DNA from: Paenarthrobacter sp. A20
GTDB taxonomy: Bacteria; Actinomycetota; Actinomycetes; Actinomycetales; Micrococcaceae
Length of the DNA stretch: 64,000 bases
Direction of reading: 5' to 3'
Assembly: GCF_024168825.1 (NCBI RefSeq)
Contig: NZ_JALJWH010000001.1
Coordinates: 2,046,001-2,110,000, forward strand
Shown here: one piece after another, positions 42,485 through 51,974 of the stretch
How the letters are laid out: each line of letters begins with the position of its first letter
Numbering within the stretch: position 1 is the stretch's first letter
Notes under the pieces: model-generated
The model's input: only the letters and a program-made list of their open reading frames with translations
Databases searched by the model: none
What the model was told of the DNA's origin: nothing
Made by a program: the position numbers and the translations under genes

Positions 42485-43402
42485 ATGACTGATGTCGAGA
42501 ACAAGCTGATCATCGGCACCGCCCCCGACTCCTGGGGCGTATGGTTTGCCGACGACCCGCAGCAGACACCGTGGGAACGGTTCCTGGACGAGGTTGCAGA
42601 GTCCGGCTACAAATGGATTGAACTGGGTCCGTACGGCTACCTGCCGAACGACCCCACCCGCCTGGCAGAAGAACTCAAGCAGCGTGACCTCCAGGTCACC
42701 GCAGGAACGGTCTTCACGGCCTTCCACCGCGGCGCCAAGCAGTATGACGAAGCGTGGGAACCGGCGCGCAAGGTAGCCGAACTGACAGCAGCCATGGGCG
42801 GCGAACACATCGTCGTGATCCCCGCGATGTGGCGTGACGATGTCACGGGCGAAGCCGTGGAAAACGGTGAACTCACGGGCGGGCAGTGGGCCGACCTCTT
42901 CGCCGGCCACAATCGCATGGGCAGAGTCCTGCTGGAGGACTTCGGCCTGCACCAGCAGTTCCACTCCCACGCCGACTCGCACGTCGGTGCGCAGAAGGAC
43001 ATCGAGACCCTGCTGGCGGCGACCGATCCGCAGTACCTGAACCTCTGCCTGGACACGGGACATGCTGAATACTGCGGAGCTTCCAGCCTGGAACTCATCA
43101 AGAACTACCCGGACCGCATCGGCTACCTGCACCTCAAGCAGATTAACCCTGGGATCCTGGCCGAGGTCAATGAGAAGAACATGACCTGGGCAGCTGCCAA
43201 CCTGGCCGGCGTCATGACTGAGCCGCCGAACGGCCTCCCGGACCTGCGTGCCGTCATTGAAGCTGTGGAAGCGCTCAACCGGCCGATCTTCGGCATCGTG
43301 GAGCAGGACATGTACCCGGTAGCGTTCGATGTGCCGATGCCCATCGCCAAGCGCACCCGCAATTACCTGCTTTCCTGCGGATCCCGCACCCGCGTCCAGT
43401 AA
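42485..43402 (+). CDS. iolE: myo-inosose-2 dehydratase
   Basis: 305 residues, AP-endonuclease-2/xylose-isomerase-like TIM barrel. It removes water from scyllo-inosose to give THcHDO. Signatures include GTAPDSWGVWFADDPQQTPWERFLDEVA and ELGPYGYLP, and metal ligands in QFHSHADSHVG, NLCLDTGHAEYCG and LHLKQINP. These match IolE rather than the related IolI. Co-transcribed between iolA and iolG. Confidence 0.94.
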   Translation: MTDVENKLIIGTAPDSWGVWFADDPQQTPWERFLDEVAESGYKWIELGPYGYLPNDPTRLAEELKQRDLQVTAGTVFTAFHRGAKQYDEAWEPARKVAELTAAMGGEHIVVIPAMWRDDVTGEAVENGELTGGQWADLFAGHNRMGRVLLEDFGLHQQFHSHADSHVGAQKDIETLLAATDPQYLNLCLDTGHAEYCGASSLELIKNYPDRIGYLHLKQINPGILAEVNEKNMTWAAANLAGVMTEPPNGLPDLRAVIEAVEALNRPIFGIVEQDMYPVAFDVPMPIAKRTRNYLLSCGSRTRVQ

Positions 43403-43452
43403 TACGGCCAGTAACGCCGTTCCAGCCAAGAACCCCACGAAGGACAGATACA

Positions 43453-44466
43453 GTGACAAAGACTCTCCGCGTTGCCGTTATCGGCGCAGGCCGCATGGGT
43501 GCGGATCACATCAAGCGCCTCAGTACCCGCATCCACGGCGCTGAAGTGGCCGCCGTCGTCGACGTCGACCTTGCACGCGCACAGGTTGCCATCGAAGGCA
43601 TTGATGGCGCCGTGGCGCTGGCCAGTGCCGACGAGGCACTCAACAACGGCGACGTCAACGCCGTGCTGATTGCTACCCCGGGATTTCTCCACGAGGAGAT
43701 TCTTTACAAGGCCTTGGAGAAGGACTTCCCGATCCTGTGCGAGAAGCCGCTGACGCCGGATGCCCACAGCGCATGGAAGGTGGTCCAGGCTGAGCAGGCG
43801 CTCGGGCACAAGCGCATTCAGGTGGGCTTCATGCGCCGCTTCGATGCCGAGTACTCGGCGTTGGGTGCGATCATCCGCAACAGCGATTTGGGGGAGCTGT
43901 TGATGTTGCACCACCAGCACCGCAATCCGACCACCCCTGAGGGCTTCACCAACGAGATGCTGATCAATGACTCCGTGGTTCACGAGTTCGACGCGATCCG
44001 CTACTTCACCGGTGAGGAAATCACCTCCGTGCAGGTCCGTCTGGGCAAGGCAACGCGCAACGCGCCGAACGGCCAGCACGACCCCCAGCACGTGCTGCTG
44101 GAAACCGAGTCCGGTGTCCTGGCCGACGTCGAAATTTACGTGAATGCCAAGTTCGGCTACCAGGTTGCCACGCAGGCGTCCTTTGAGGACGGCATTGTGA
44201 GCATCGGCGGCGACAGTGGCCCGTACGTCCAGTCCTCCGGTAAGTGGGGCGGCAACGTCACCCCCGGCTTTGAGGAGCGTTTTGGAGCGGCGTACGACGT
44301 CGAGGTGCAGGCTTGGGTGGACGCCGCCCTCCGCGGTGACATCGGCGGTCCCACCGCCTGGGACGGTTATGCAACCGCCGCGTGCTGCGAGGCCGGCATC
44401 GAGGCCCAGAAGTCCGGCGAGAAAGTCAAGGTTCAGCTGAACACCAAGCCGGATCTCTACAAGTAG
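43453..44466 (+). CDS. iolG: myo-inositol 2-dehydrogenase
   Basis: 337 residues, Gfo/Idh/MocA family. N-terminal NAD-binding GAGRMGADHIKRL, EKPLT (EKP catalytic Lys) and a C-terminal domain with HEFDAIRYFTGEEI and the conserved DSVVHE. It oxidises myo-inositol to scyllo-inosose, the first step of the pathway. Its place inside the main operon between iolE and iolH makes it the principal IolG among the four Gfo/Idh/MocA enzymes of this window. The GTG at 43453 is preceded by GAAGGA about 10 nt upstream. Confidence 0.93.
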   Translation: MTKTLRVAVIGAGRMGADHIKRLSTRIHGAEVAAVVDVDLARAQVAIEGIDGAVALASADEALNNGDVNAVLIATPGFLHEEILYKALEKDFPILCEKPLTPDAHSAWKVVQAEQALGHKRIQVGFMRRFDAEYSALGAIIRNSDLGELLMLHHQHRNPTTPEGFTNEMLINDSVVHEFDAIRYFTGEEITSVQVRLGKATRNAPNGQHDPQHVLLETESGVLADVEIYVNAKFGYQVATQASFEDGIVSIGGDSGPYVQSSGKWGGNVTPGFEERFGAAYDVEVQAWVDAALRGDIGGPTAWDGYATAACCEAGIEAQKSGEKVKVQLNTKPDLYK

Positions 44467-44476
44467 GGGATTGACC

Positions 44477-45349
44477 ATGAAAATCGCACTGGACCCCACT
44501 CCGTTCCACCACAGCCACAGCCTGTTGGAATTCCCACGCGTTGCGGCCGACCTCGGCTACAAGTACCTCCAGATGACTCCGCACGCGGACCTCATCCCGT
44601 TCTACAACCACCCCAAGGCCGATGACGATCTGGTGGGGAAGCTGAAGGCAGCGTGTAAGGACGCCGGCGTCGACATCGCTTCCGTCTTGCCTGTGCTGCG
44701 CTGGTCCGGTCCGGACGAGGACGCCCGCGAAGCTGCCGTCCGCTATTGGAAGCGTGCCATCCAGATCGCCGTGGACTTGGGCGTCCAAACCATGAACACG
44801 GAGTTCAGCGGCCGCCCGGAGAAAGCAGAGGAGTCCGAGCGCGCATTTTACCGCTCCATGGAAGAACTGCTGCCAATCATCGAACGGGAAGGTATGGACG
44901 TCCTGATCGATCCGCACCCGGACGATTTTGTGGAGGACGGCTTGGCCGCCCTGCGCGTCATTCGCGGCATCAACTCGCCGAACATCGGCCTGGTCTACGT
45001 TGCCTCGCACACGTTCCACATGGGCAACAAGCCGCTGGAGATCATGCGCGCCGCTGGAGACAAGCTGCGCTTGGTCCACGTCTCGGACACCATGAACCAT
45101 CACGCTTCCCACGGCCTGAGGTACATCACCAACCCGCCCGGCAATGCTGTCCGCGTCCACCAGCACCTGAAGATCGGTGACGGCGACGTGAACTGGGACG
45201 AGTTCTTTGGTGGGCTCAAAGAGATCGGGTTCCTGGATAAAGAGAACACCGTGATGGTGTCCTCAGTGTTCGCCGAAGATGACAATGCGGAAGACGTGTC
45301 CCGCTACCAACTCAAAACGATGGTGGACCACGTTGCCCGGGCCCGCTAA
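44477..45349 (+). CDS. iolH: sugar phosphate isomerase/epimerase, IolH-like
   Basis: 290 residues, AP-endonuclease-2-like TIM barrel, the IolH group of actinobacterial inositol clusters (cg0205 in Corynebacterium). Metal-site motifs: MNTEFSGRPEKAEES, VLIDPHPDDFVEDG and VHVSDTMNHHASHGLRYI. The exact reaction of IolH is not established; a role with inosose isomers is usual speculation. The ATG at 44477 has GGGGA before it; an upstream TTG at 44471 is not needed. It follows iolG by 10 bp. Confidence 0.8.
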   Translation: MKIALDPTPFHHSHSLLEFPRVAADLGYKYLQMTPHADLIPFYNHPKADDDLVGKLKAACKDAGVDIASVLPVLRWSGPDEDAREAAVRYWKRAIQIAVDLGVQTMNTEFSGRPEKAEESERAFYRSMEELLPIIEREGMDVLIDPHPDDFVEDGLAALRVIRGINSPNIGLVYVASHTFHMGNKPLEIMRAAGDKLRLVHVSDTMNHHASHGLRYITNPPGNAVRVHQHLKIGDGDVNWDEFFGGLKEIGFLDKENTVMVSSVFAEDDNAEDVSRYQLKTMVDHVARAR

Positions 45350-45374
45350 GGACCGGTGACGAGCTAAGGAACCC

Positions 45375-46817
45375 ATGACCAATTCATCCTCACTGGAAAC
45401 CCAAACCGACCAGACCGGCGTCCCCCGCACGAGCGGAGGGAAGGACGCCAAGCCGGCCAATCCCAAGAAGTTCCTCAGGAAGGTGGCGCTGTTCTCCACC
45501 TTCGGCGGGCTGCTGTTCGGCTACGACACCGGCGTCATCAATGGCGCCCTGCCGTTCATGCAAAAAGACCTTGGACTCACACCGCTGACCGAAGGCCTTG
45601 TGACGTCCACCCTGCTGTTTGGTGCCGCGTTCGGTGCAATCAGCGCAGGGCGGTTGTCGGACCGTTTCGGCCGGCGCAAAACCATCATGGGCCTGGCCCT
45701 GATCTTCGCCTTCGCCACTGTGGCGTGCTCTTTGGCTCCGACCACCGAGCTGCTGGTGCTTGCGCGCACTGTCCTGGGGCTGGCCGTTGGCGGTGCCTCC
45801 GTGATTGTTCCCGTCTACCTTGCGGAGATGTCGCCTGCCGCCCAGCGGGGCAGGATCGTCACGCAGAACGAGCTCATGATTGTGACGGGCCAGTTCCTGG
45901 CGTTCACCTTCAACGCGGTCCTGGGCAACCTGTTCCCGGACTCGATGCACGTGTGGCGCTGGATGCTGGTGATTGCCACCCTGCCGGCCGTTATTCTGTG
46001 GTTCGGCATGCTGGTACTGCCGGAGAGCCCGCGCTGGCTGGCGTCTTCCGGCCGTTTCGGCGAGGTGATGGACGTGCTCCGCCGGACGCGCGCTGCCGGC
46101 GAAGTCTCCAAGGAGTTCGACGACGTCCGCCGCGCCGCCCGCGAGGATTACCAGTCGAAGATGGGGACGTTCAAAGACCTCGCTGTTCCCTGGGTCCGCA
46201 GAATTTTTGTGGTGGGCCTGGGCATGGCCGTGATCAACCAGATCAGTGGCGTCAACGCCATCATGTACTACGGCACATCCATCCTGTCCTCGTCCGGCTT
46301 CGGCGATCAAGGCGCTCTGCTGGCCAACGTGGTCAACGGCGTGACGTCGGTGGTGGCCGTCATTGTGGGCATGTGGATGATGACGCGGCTGAACCGTAAA
46401 TCAATGCTGATCTTCGGATTGTGCGGGACGGCGGCCTCGCTGACGGCTATCTCCATCACGTCCTTTGCAGTGCCCGAAGGCATGCTCCGTGGTTACTTGG
46501 TACTCCTGTTCATGGTGACGTTCCTGGCCTCCATGCAGTCCTGTATCGGCACTGTCACGTGGCTGACCCTGGCCGAGATCTTCCCGCTGCACGTCCGCGG
46601 CGTGGGAATGGGCATCTGCGTCTTCGTATTGTGGATCATCAACTTCATGGTGGGCTTCTTCTTCCCCCAGATGGTGGCCTGGATGGGCGTCTCAGCCACG
46701 TTCCTGGTGTTCGTTGCCCTGCAGTTGGTGGCGATCGTCTGGGTGAAGCGAACCGTGCCGGAAACCAGGGGTAAGAGCCTGGAAGAGCTGGAAGCGTTCT
46801 TCAAAGCACGCGCCTAA
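45375..46817 (+). CDS. MFS sugar-porter, probable myo-inositol transporter
   Basis: 480 residues, 12 transmembrane helices, sugar porter family. Motifs: [51 protein letters not shown] and [12 protein letters not shown]. Homology and its place as the last gene of the iol operon point to an IolT-type myo-inositol:H+ symporter. It starts 25 bp after iolH. A near-perfect long hairpin follows the stop. Confidence 0.9.
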   Translation: MTNSSSLETQTDQTGVPRTSGGKDAKPANPKKFLRKVALFSTFGGLLFGYDTGVINGALPFMQKDLGLTPLTEGLVTSTLLFGAAFGAISAGRLSDRFGRRKTIMGLALIFAFATVACSLAPTTELLVLARTVLGLAVGGASVIVPVYLAEMSPAAQRGRIVTQNELMIVTGQFLAFTFNAVLGNLFPDSMHVWRWMLVIATLPAVILWFGMLVLPESPRWLASSGRFGEVMDVLRRTRAAGEVSKEFDDVRRAAREDYQSKMGTFKDLAVPWVRRIFVVGLGMAVINQISGVNAIMYYGTSILSSSGFGDQGALLANVVNGVTSVVAVIVGMWMMTRLNRKSMLIFGLCGTAASLTAISITSFAVPEGMLRGYLVLLFMVTFLASMQSCIGTVTWLTLAEIFPLHVRGVGMGICVFVLWIINFMVGFFFPQMVAWMGVSATFLVFVALQLVAIVWVKRTVPETRGKSLEELEAFFKARA

Positions 46818-46821
46818 CCGG

Positions 46822-46880
46822 GTTTGAACACAGCTAATGCCCCTAAGAAACGTTCTTAGGGGCATTTGCTGTGTTCAAAC
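46822..46880. terminator. bidirectional terminator, 28-bp stem
   Basis: 46822-46849 pairs with 46853-46880 with one mismatch and a 3-nt loop, placed between the convergent iol operon and iolB. It is among the longest inverted repeats in this window. Confidence 0.9.
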
Positions 46881-46887
46881 TACGGCG

Positions 46888-47781
46888 CTACGGGCCGAAC
46901 GGGAGCCGGGAGTCGATGTCCTGGCCGTCCCAGGTCTGGCGAATCCAGCCGTGGTGCGGGTCGTCGCTGATGAGCCAGTCACGCACGCGGCCGGGGCCGG
47001 CCATGACGTTGAGGTAGTAGAGGTCGTAGCCGGGGGCAGCCATGGCCGGACCGTGCCAGCCATATGGCACCAGCACGACGTCGCCCGTGCGGACCTCCGC
47101 AGAGACGTCAATGGGCCGTTCGTCGGATGCGTACACGCGCGCGTAGCCGATGGCGTCGGAGTCTTCCGGTGCCGGGGATTCAGGCGCCACGCGGGTTTCG
47201 AAGTAGTAGATCTCTTCGAGGCTGGTTTCGCCCTCCTTCTCCTCATCGTGCTTATGGGGAGGGTAGGAGGACCAGTTGCCGGCTGGGGTGATGACCTCGC
47301 ACACAATGAAGCGATCGGCTTCCAGCGCAGCGGGAGTGCCGAAGTTGTGGACCTGGCGTGAGCAATTACCGGCTCCGCGAAGTTCTACGGGTGTCTCGGC
47401 AGCAGTCACCAGGCGGGTGGGGTACCCGGCCTTGGCCGGTGCGGTCGCCACGGCAACACGGCCGCCGTCGTGCGAGCTGATGGTGAGGGCCTTGCCGATA
47501 CCGGTGTAGAGGACGTCGCTGGGTCCGTGGAAAACGGACTGCCGGCCCGCGAGGCTGTACTCGCCGTCGTCGAGCGTTACCGTGAACGTTCCGCTCAACG
47601 GCACCACGATGCGCTCTTCCGCTGCGGCGGGAAGTTCGACGGCCGCACCTGCGGCGAGTGTCGCGACCTTCAGGCCAGTGTGGGCCCAGCCGTCAATGGC
47701 CAGGGTGGAATCGGAAGTCCCCAGCGAGATGTCCCATTTGCCGTCGTTGGCTGTTCCCAGCGGGTATACCCAGTTGGCCAT
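46888..47781 (-). CDS. iolB: 5-deoxy-glucuronate isomerase
   Basis: 297 residues, duplicated cupin (KduI/IolB family). It converts 5-deoxy-D-glucuronate to 2-deoxy-5-keto-D-gluconate, the substrate of IolC. Metal-binding residues sit in YPPHKHDEE, LEEIYYFE and VPYGWHGPAMAAPGYDLYYLNVMAG. AAGGACA lies about 8 nt before the ATG at 47781. Unlike the other pathway genes it is on the minus strand, co-transcribed with the GntR regulator 17 bp upstream. Confidence 0.94.
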   Translation of the reverse strand: MANWVYPLGTANDGKWDISLGTSDSTLAIDGWAHTGLKVATLAAGAAVELPAAAEERIVVPLSGTFTVTLDDGEYSLAGRQSVFHGPSDVLYTGIGKALTISSHDGGRVAVATAPAKAGYPTRLVTAAETPVELRGAGNCSRQVHNFGTPAALEADRFIVCEVITPAGNWSSYPPHKHDEEKEGETSLEEIYYFETRVAPESPAPEDSDAIGYARVYASDERPIDVSAEVRTGDVVLVPYGWHGPAMAAPGYDLYYLNVMAGPGRVRDWLISDDPHHGWIRQTWDGQDIDSRLPFGP

Positions 47782-47798
47782 AAGTAGTTGTCCTTGTG

Positions 47799-48539
47799 TT
47801 AGCGCTGTACGAGTGTCATTTCAAAGCTGTAGGAATCGGCGCGGTAGACGTGGTGGCCGGTTTCCACCATGCGTCCGGTGTCGTCCACCGCCGTGCGTTC
47901 CATGGTGACCAGTGCTGAGCCCGCCTCGGCTTCGAGGAGGGGAGCCTGGTAGTCATTGGCGATCATGGCGCCGATACGTTGGGAAGCCAGCCGGAAGTTC
48001 ACGCCGCCACGCCGGAGAATGGCGTAGAGCCCTTCCTTGGCGAGCTGGGCTTCATCGATGCTGGTGATGTCGTCGCGGACCCAGTTCTCCATGAGCGCCA
48101 AGGGTTTGCCGCCCACTTTGCGCAGACGAGTGAAGTGGTAGACCTTGGACCCGGCAGGTAGTTGGAGAGCTGCGAGCGTGAGGGGGTCTGCCTCCACGTG
48201 GGAGAAGCTCAGGACCTCGGTGGTGGGCTTCTTGCCGTTGTTGCTGAGGTCGTCGTAGAGGCTGGAGAGTTCCAGCGGGCGACGCACCTGGCTGGAGACC
48301 ACCTGCGTTCCCACACCGCGTTTGCGGACCAATAGTCCGGCGCGGACAAGCTCGTCCATGGCCTTGCGCATGGTGGGGCGGGACAGGTTGAGCTGGGCTG
48401 CGAGGTCGATCTCGTTGTCCAGGCGGCTGCCGGGTTCCAGGATGCCGCTGTGAATCGCGGCCTCGATGCCCTGGACCACCTGATGGTAGAGGGGCACGGG
48501 GGACGAACGATCGATGCTGAGACTGAGTTGGTTCGCCAC
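47799..48539 (-). CDS. GntR-family (HutC subfamily) regulator, probable inositol regulator
   Basis: 246 residues. N-terminal winged HTH (about 5-75): PVPLYHQVVQGIEAAI, SRLDNEIDLAAQLNLSRPTMRKAMDELVRAGLL. C-terminal UTRA ligand-binding domain (about 95-240) with FTRLRKVGGKPLALMENWV and SQRIGAMIANDYQAPLL. The GTG at 48539 has AGGAG about 7 nt upstream. The gene is in an operon with iolB, and a shared 16-bp motif lies in front of the tautomerase, iolC, ABC and dehydrogenase operons and its own promoter. It is therefore the best candidate for the local repressor released by an inositol intermediate. Corynebacterium IolR is also GntR-type, though not of the same length class. Confidence 0.85.
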   Translation of the reverse strand: MANQLSLSIDRSSPVPLYHQVVQGIEAAIHSGILEPGSRLDNEIDLAAQLNLSRPTMRKAMDELVRAGLLVRKRGVGTQVVSSQVRRPLELSSLYDDLSNNGKKPTTEVLSFSHVEADPLTLAALQLPAGSKVYHFTRLRKVGGKPLALMENWVRDDITSIDEAQLAKEGLYAILRRGGVNFRLASQRIGAMIANDYQAPLLEAEAGSALVTMERTAVDDTGRMVETGHHVYRADSYSFEMTLVQR

Positions 48540-48626
48540 TGGATTCTCCTAGACGCCTGCTGAAGGCCGGGCGGGAGCGGGGTTGCGGCTCCTGTGCCGG
48601 ATGGATGCCTATGTCCGCTCATGTTC

Positions 48627-48642
48627 TCTTGATAGGACATAT
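48627..48642 (+). promoter_or_regulatory. inositol-region operator motif, site 4 (gntR)
   Basis: TCTTGATAGGACATAT. It is 88 bp before the GTG of the regulator, fit for autoregulation. Confidence 0.5.
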
Positions 48643-48744
48643 TGCCTTTTTCTGATAATAGCAGCCGGGGTGCGGCCGTCAAGGAAGTCGCCGCCGGGCG
48701 GGGCCGCGAGGCCTTCCACTCGAGAAGGTTACGTTAAAACATCC

Positions 48745-48760
48745 TAATGTCAGGACAAAC
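48745..48760 (+). promoter_or_regulatory. inositol-region operator motif, site 5 (ABC operon)
   Basis: TAATGTCAGGACAAAC, containing the dyad TGTC-AG-GACA. It ends 2 bp before the TTGACA -35 box at 48763-48768. The order and spacing match those of sites 2 and 3 upstream of iolC. Confidence 0.65.
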
Positions 48761-48857
48761 TATTGACAAAGTGTGAGGCGAGTCACCATGATCTGAGTAG
48801 TAGGTCATCCGGATACGAGTCTCCGGAGGCCTGAACCTGACATCAAAGGAGATAACG

Positions 48858-49853
48858 GTGGCAAAATTCTCATGGCGAACAGCGGCAGTCGTCGCGGCAG
48901 TGGTTCCCCTCGTGGCACTGAGCGCCTGTTCCAGCCAGGGTGGCAAGCCGGCTGATACCGGCGGGGGTGGAGCGGCCGGCCAAGTCGCAAGCACCGAGCG
49001 CATCAAGATCGCCCTCATCACGCACGCTCCTCCCGGTGACACCTTCTGGGACACCGTTCGCAAGGGGGCGGAGGAAGCAGCAGCCAAGGACAACGTGGAA
49101 CTGCTGTACACCAGCGACGCCGAAGCAGGACGCCAAGCGCAGTTGATCCAGCAGGCCGTGGACCAGAAAGTCGACGGCATCGCGGTCACGCTCGCCACCC
49201 CCGATGCGCTGAAGGATTCACTCAAGAAGGCAACCGAGGCCGGAATCCCGATTGTCAGCTTGAACGCGGGCGAGTCGGTCTCCAAGCAGCTCGGCGCGTT
49301 CACGCACTTCGGTTCCAATGAGAAGCTTGCCGGTGAAGCGGTGGGTGAGCGGCTGGCCGCAGAAAACTTCAAGCACCCCATCTGCGTCATCCAAGCGCAG
49401 GGGCACGTAGGCTTGGAAGCCCGTTGTGCCGGTGTTAAAGCGAAGGTTCCTGGCACGGAAATCCTCTACGTCAACGGCGCGGACATGACCTCCGTGGAAT
49501 CCACGGCAACCGCCAAACTGCAGGCTTCCAAGGATGCAGACGTGATCATCGGCTTGGGTGCGCCGATCACCCTGACGCTCATCAAGTCCGTGTCCACGGC
49601 AGGAAGCTCCGCCAAGGTGGCCAGCTTCGACCTGAACAAGGAACTGGCACAAAAGATCGCGGACGGCGGAGTGCTGTTTACCGTGGACCAGCAGCCATGG
49701 TTGCAGGGCTACGGCGCCATCGACGCCATTTGGCAGAACAAGCGCGGTGGTTTCACTATCGGTGGCGGCCAGTCCGTCCTGACCGGGCCGGCCATCATCG
49801 ACAAGGCCAACGCCACCGACGTCCTGAAGTTCGCTGAGCAGGGTATCCGCTAG
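48858..49853 (+). CDS. sugar/inositol ABC transporter substrate-binding lipoprotein
   Basis: 331 residues, periplasmic-binding fold type 1 (RbsB/IbpA-like, Peripla_BP_4). Lipoprotein signal with lipobox LSAC (C24). The mature domain has the family start IKIALITHAPPGDTFWDTVRKGAEEAA and ligand-region SLNAGESVSKQLGAFTHFGSNEKLAGEAVGERL, plus VDQQPWLQGYGAIDAIW near the end. Location in the inositol locus with an operator in front supports inositol as ligand; ribose-like pentoses remain possible. Confidence 0.87.
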   Translation: MAKFSWRTAAVVAAVVPLVALSACSSQGGKPADTGGGGAAGQVASTERIKIALITHAPPGDTFWDTVRKGAEEAAAKDNVELLYTSDAEAGRQAQLIQQAVDQKVDGIAVTLATPDALKDSLKKATEAGIPIVSLNAGESVSKQLGAFTHFGSNEKLAGEAVGERLAAENFKHPICVIQAQGHVGLEARCAGVKAKVPGTEILYVNGADMTSVESTATAKLQASKDADVIIGLGAPITLTLIKSVSTAGSSAKVASFDLNKELAQKIADGGVLFTVDQQPWLQGYGAIDAIWQNKRGGFTIGGGQSVLTGPAIIDKANATDVLKFAEQGIR

Positions 49854-49906
49854 CACTGACTCGCCGGGCCCGGTGGAAACCGGGCCCGGCAGCAAGGAAC
49901 ATCATC

Positions 49907-50956
49907 ATGACTATGACCCCCACTGCCGCAAAGCCAATTCCAGCTGACGAGCGCGTTGGTCAACGCAACCCGCTCCAGAAGCTTCTGGGCCGTCCGGAAG
50001 TCGGCGCCCTCGTTGGCGCCGTCGTCCTCTTCATCTTCTTCGCCTCCGTCTCGCAGACGTTCATCCAGCCGAACGCGTTCGCCACCGTCCTCTACGGAAG
50101 CTCCACCATTGGCATCATGGCTGTTGGCGTGTCCCTGCTGATGATCGGCGGCGAGTTCGACCTCTCCACCGGTGTCGCCGTCATCTCTTCGGCGCTCACG
50201 GCCTCGCTGTTCAGTTGGTACTTCACCACCAACGTCTGGGTGGGAGTCTTCCTGGCCCTCGTCGTTTCCTTGGGGATCGGCCTGATCAACGGCTGGATCC
50301 TGGTCAAGACCAAGCTTCCCAGCTTCATCGTCACCCTGGCGTCCTTCCTGATGTTGACCGGTTTGAACCTCGGGCTGACCCGACTCATCGGCGGATCTGT
50401 ATCGTCGCCGTCAATCTCAAACATGGATGGCTTTGACTCGGCTCAAGCCGTATTTGCCTCGTCAGTGTCGATCGGTGGCGTTGACGTCAAGATCACGGTG
50501 TTCATCTGGATCGCCCTGGTGGCTGTAGCCTCGTGGATCCTGCTCCGCACCCGGGTTGGCAACTGGATCTTCGCTGTTGGTGGTGATGCCAACGCTGCCC
50601 GCGCTGTGGGCGTCCCGGTGACCAAGACCAAGATCGGCCTGTTCATGGCTGTCGGTTTCTGTGGCTGGATCCTGGGCATGCACAACCTCTTCGCCTTCGA
50701 TTCGGTGCAGTCGGGTGAGGGCGTGGGCAACGAGTTCCTGTACATCATCGCCGCCGTTATTGGCGGCTGCCTCCTGACCGGTGGCTACGGGTCGGCCGTG
50801 GGTGGCGCCATCGGTGCCTTTATCTTTGGCATGGCCAACAAGGGCATCGTGTACGCACAATGGAATCCAGACTGGTTCAAGTTCTTCCTGGGCTTGATGC
50901 TCCTGCTGGCCACCATCGTCAACCTGATCGTCAAGCGCCGGGCAGAGCTCAAGTAA
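49907..50956 (+). CDS. sugar/inositol ABC transporter permease
   Basis: 349 residues, RbsC/IatP-type permease with about ten helices. Signatures: ASVSQTFIQPNAFATVLYGSS, MIGGEFDLSTGVAVISSALTA (the GxFDLS permease motif), GGDANAARAVGVPVTKTKIGLF. Works with the lipoprotein upstream and the ATPase downstream (12-bp gap). Confidence 0.9.
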   Translation: MTMTPTAAKPIPADERVGQRNPLQKLLGRPEVGALVGAVVLFIFFASVSQTFIQPNAFATVLYGSSTIGIMAVGVSLLMIGGEFDLSTGVAVISSALTASLFSWYFTTNVWVGVFLALVVSLGIGLINGWILVKTKLPSFIVTLASFLMLTGLNLGLTRLIGGSVSSPSISNMDGFDSAQAVFASSVSIGGVDVKITVFIWIALVAVASWILLRTRVGNWIFAVGGDANAARAVGVPVTKTKIGLFMAVGFCGWILGMHNLFAFDSVQSGEGVGNEFLYIIAAVIGGCLLTGGYGSAVGGAIGAFIFGMANKGIVYAQWNPDWFKFFLGLMLLLATIVNLIVKRRAELK

Positions 50957-50968
50957 AGGACCGGAACA

Positions 50969-51895
50969 ATGAATGCACAACAGATTGACCAGCAGACCCT
51001 GCTAAAGGATGAGAAGGACCCCTTGACGCACACACCAGTGCACCTGCTTTCGCTTGACGGTGTTGGCAAGCACTACGGCAATATCATTGCCCTGCGCGAT
51101 GTCACCATGGCCGTGGATAATGGCCGCGTCACCTGCGTCCTGGGCGACAATGGCGCCGGCAAGTCCACCCTGATCAAGATCATCGCGGGCCTGCACCAGC
51201 ATGACGAAGGCACGTTGCACGTAATGGGAGATGCCAAGAAGTTCTCCTCGCCCCGTGAGGCCCTGGATGCCGGTATCGCCACCGTCTACCAGGACTTGGC
51301 GGTGGTCCCGTTGATGCCCATCTGGCGCAACTTCTTCCTTGGCTCCGAACTGACCAGCGGGTTTGGTCCGTTCAAGAGCATGGATGTCCAGAAAATGAAG
51401 GACATCACCAAAAAGGAGCTCGCGGACATGGGCATCGACTTGCGCGATGTTGAGCAGCCCATCGGCCAGCTCTCAGGCGGTGAGAGGCAGTGCGTCGCGA
51501 TCGCCCGCGCGGTCTACTTCGGCGCGAAGGTTCTGATCCTGGACGAGCCGACGGCCGCGCTGGGAGTCAAGCAGTCCGGCGTCGTACTCCGTTACATCCT
51601 CCAGGCCCGTGACCGCGGGCTGGGTGTCATCTTCATTACCCACAACCCGCACCACGCCTTCCCCGTGGGTGATCGGTTCCTGCTGCTCAAGCGCGGCAAG
51701 TCGATCGGCTACTACGACAAGAAGGACATCACCTTGGATGAGCTGACGGCCCAGATGGCCGGCGGCGCCGAACTGGCCGAATTGGCCCACGAGCTGGAAC
51801 AGCTTGGTGGGCATTCAGATGCCCTTGAGGAAGTGAAAGCCGAAGTGGCGGGCGTGGCTGACGCCGCTCCGGAGAGCGCTGCGAAGCGGCACTAG
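50969..51895 (+). CDS. sugar/inositol ABC transporter ATP-binding protein (single domain)
   Basis: 308 residues with one ABC domain. Walker [17 protein letters not shown], signature [15 protein letters not shown], Walker [13 protein letters not shown] and ITHNPHHAF switch. Ribose-type importers usually use a fused double ATPase (RbsA, ~500 residues); the single domain here is the Frc/Xyl-like single form and probably forms a homodimer. The C-terminal 50 residues are Glu/Ala-rich and dispensable-looking. Confidence 0.88.
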   Translation: MNAQQIDQQTLLKDEKDPLTHTPVHLLSLDGVGKHYGNIIALRDVTMAVDNGRVTCVLGDNGAGKSTLIKIIAGLHQHDEGTLHVMGDAKKFSSPREALDAGIATVYQDLAVVPLMPIWRNFFLGSELTSGFGPFKSMDVQKMKDITKKELADMGIDLRDVEQPIGQLSGGERQCVAIARAVYFGAKVLILDEPTAALGVKQSGVVLRYILQARDRGLGVIFITHNPHHAFPVGDRFLLLKRGKSIGYYDKKDITLDELTAQMAGGAELAELAHELEQLGGHSDALEEVKAEVAGVADAAPESAAKRH

Positions 51896-51907
51896 CCTTC
51901 CGAAGGT

Positions 51908-51943
51908 ACTCTGCCCGGAACCCGTAGTGGCTCCGGGCAGAGT
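51908..51943. terminator. hairpin between convergent ABC and lacI genes
   Basis: ACTCTGCCCGGA (51908-51919) pairs perfectly with TCCGGGCAGAGT (51932-51943). No T-run follows. Confidence 0.65.
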
Positions 51944-51974
51944 CGTCCCTAGCGAGCAGAGTCGTCCCTAGCGA
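51937..51974. repeat. 19-bp tandem direct repeat
   Basis: GCAGAGTCGTCCCTAGCGA occurs at 51937-51955 and again at 51956-51974 with no gap. The first copy overlaps the terminator's right arm; the second contains the stop codon of the LacI gene (51968-51970). It looks like a slippage duplication. Confidence 0.9.

Larger units (their letters stand above)
48540..48857. other. 318-bp divergent regulatory region
   Basis: It lies between the gntR-iolB operon (minus) and the ABC importer (plus). It holds two operator copies (48627-48642 and 48745-48760), a further inverted pair ATGTCC (48611-48616) and GGACAT (48635-48640), and a possible ABC promoter, TTGACA (48763-48768) with CATGAT (48787-48792), 18 bp apart. 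AAAGGAG (48846-48852) is the ribosome site of the ABC binding protein. No open reading frame of note is inside. Confidence 0.6.
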
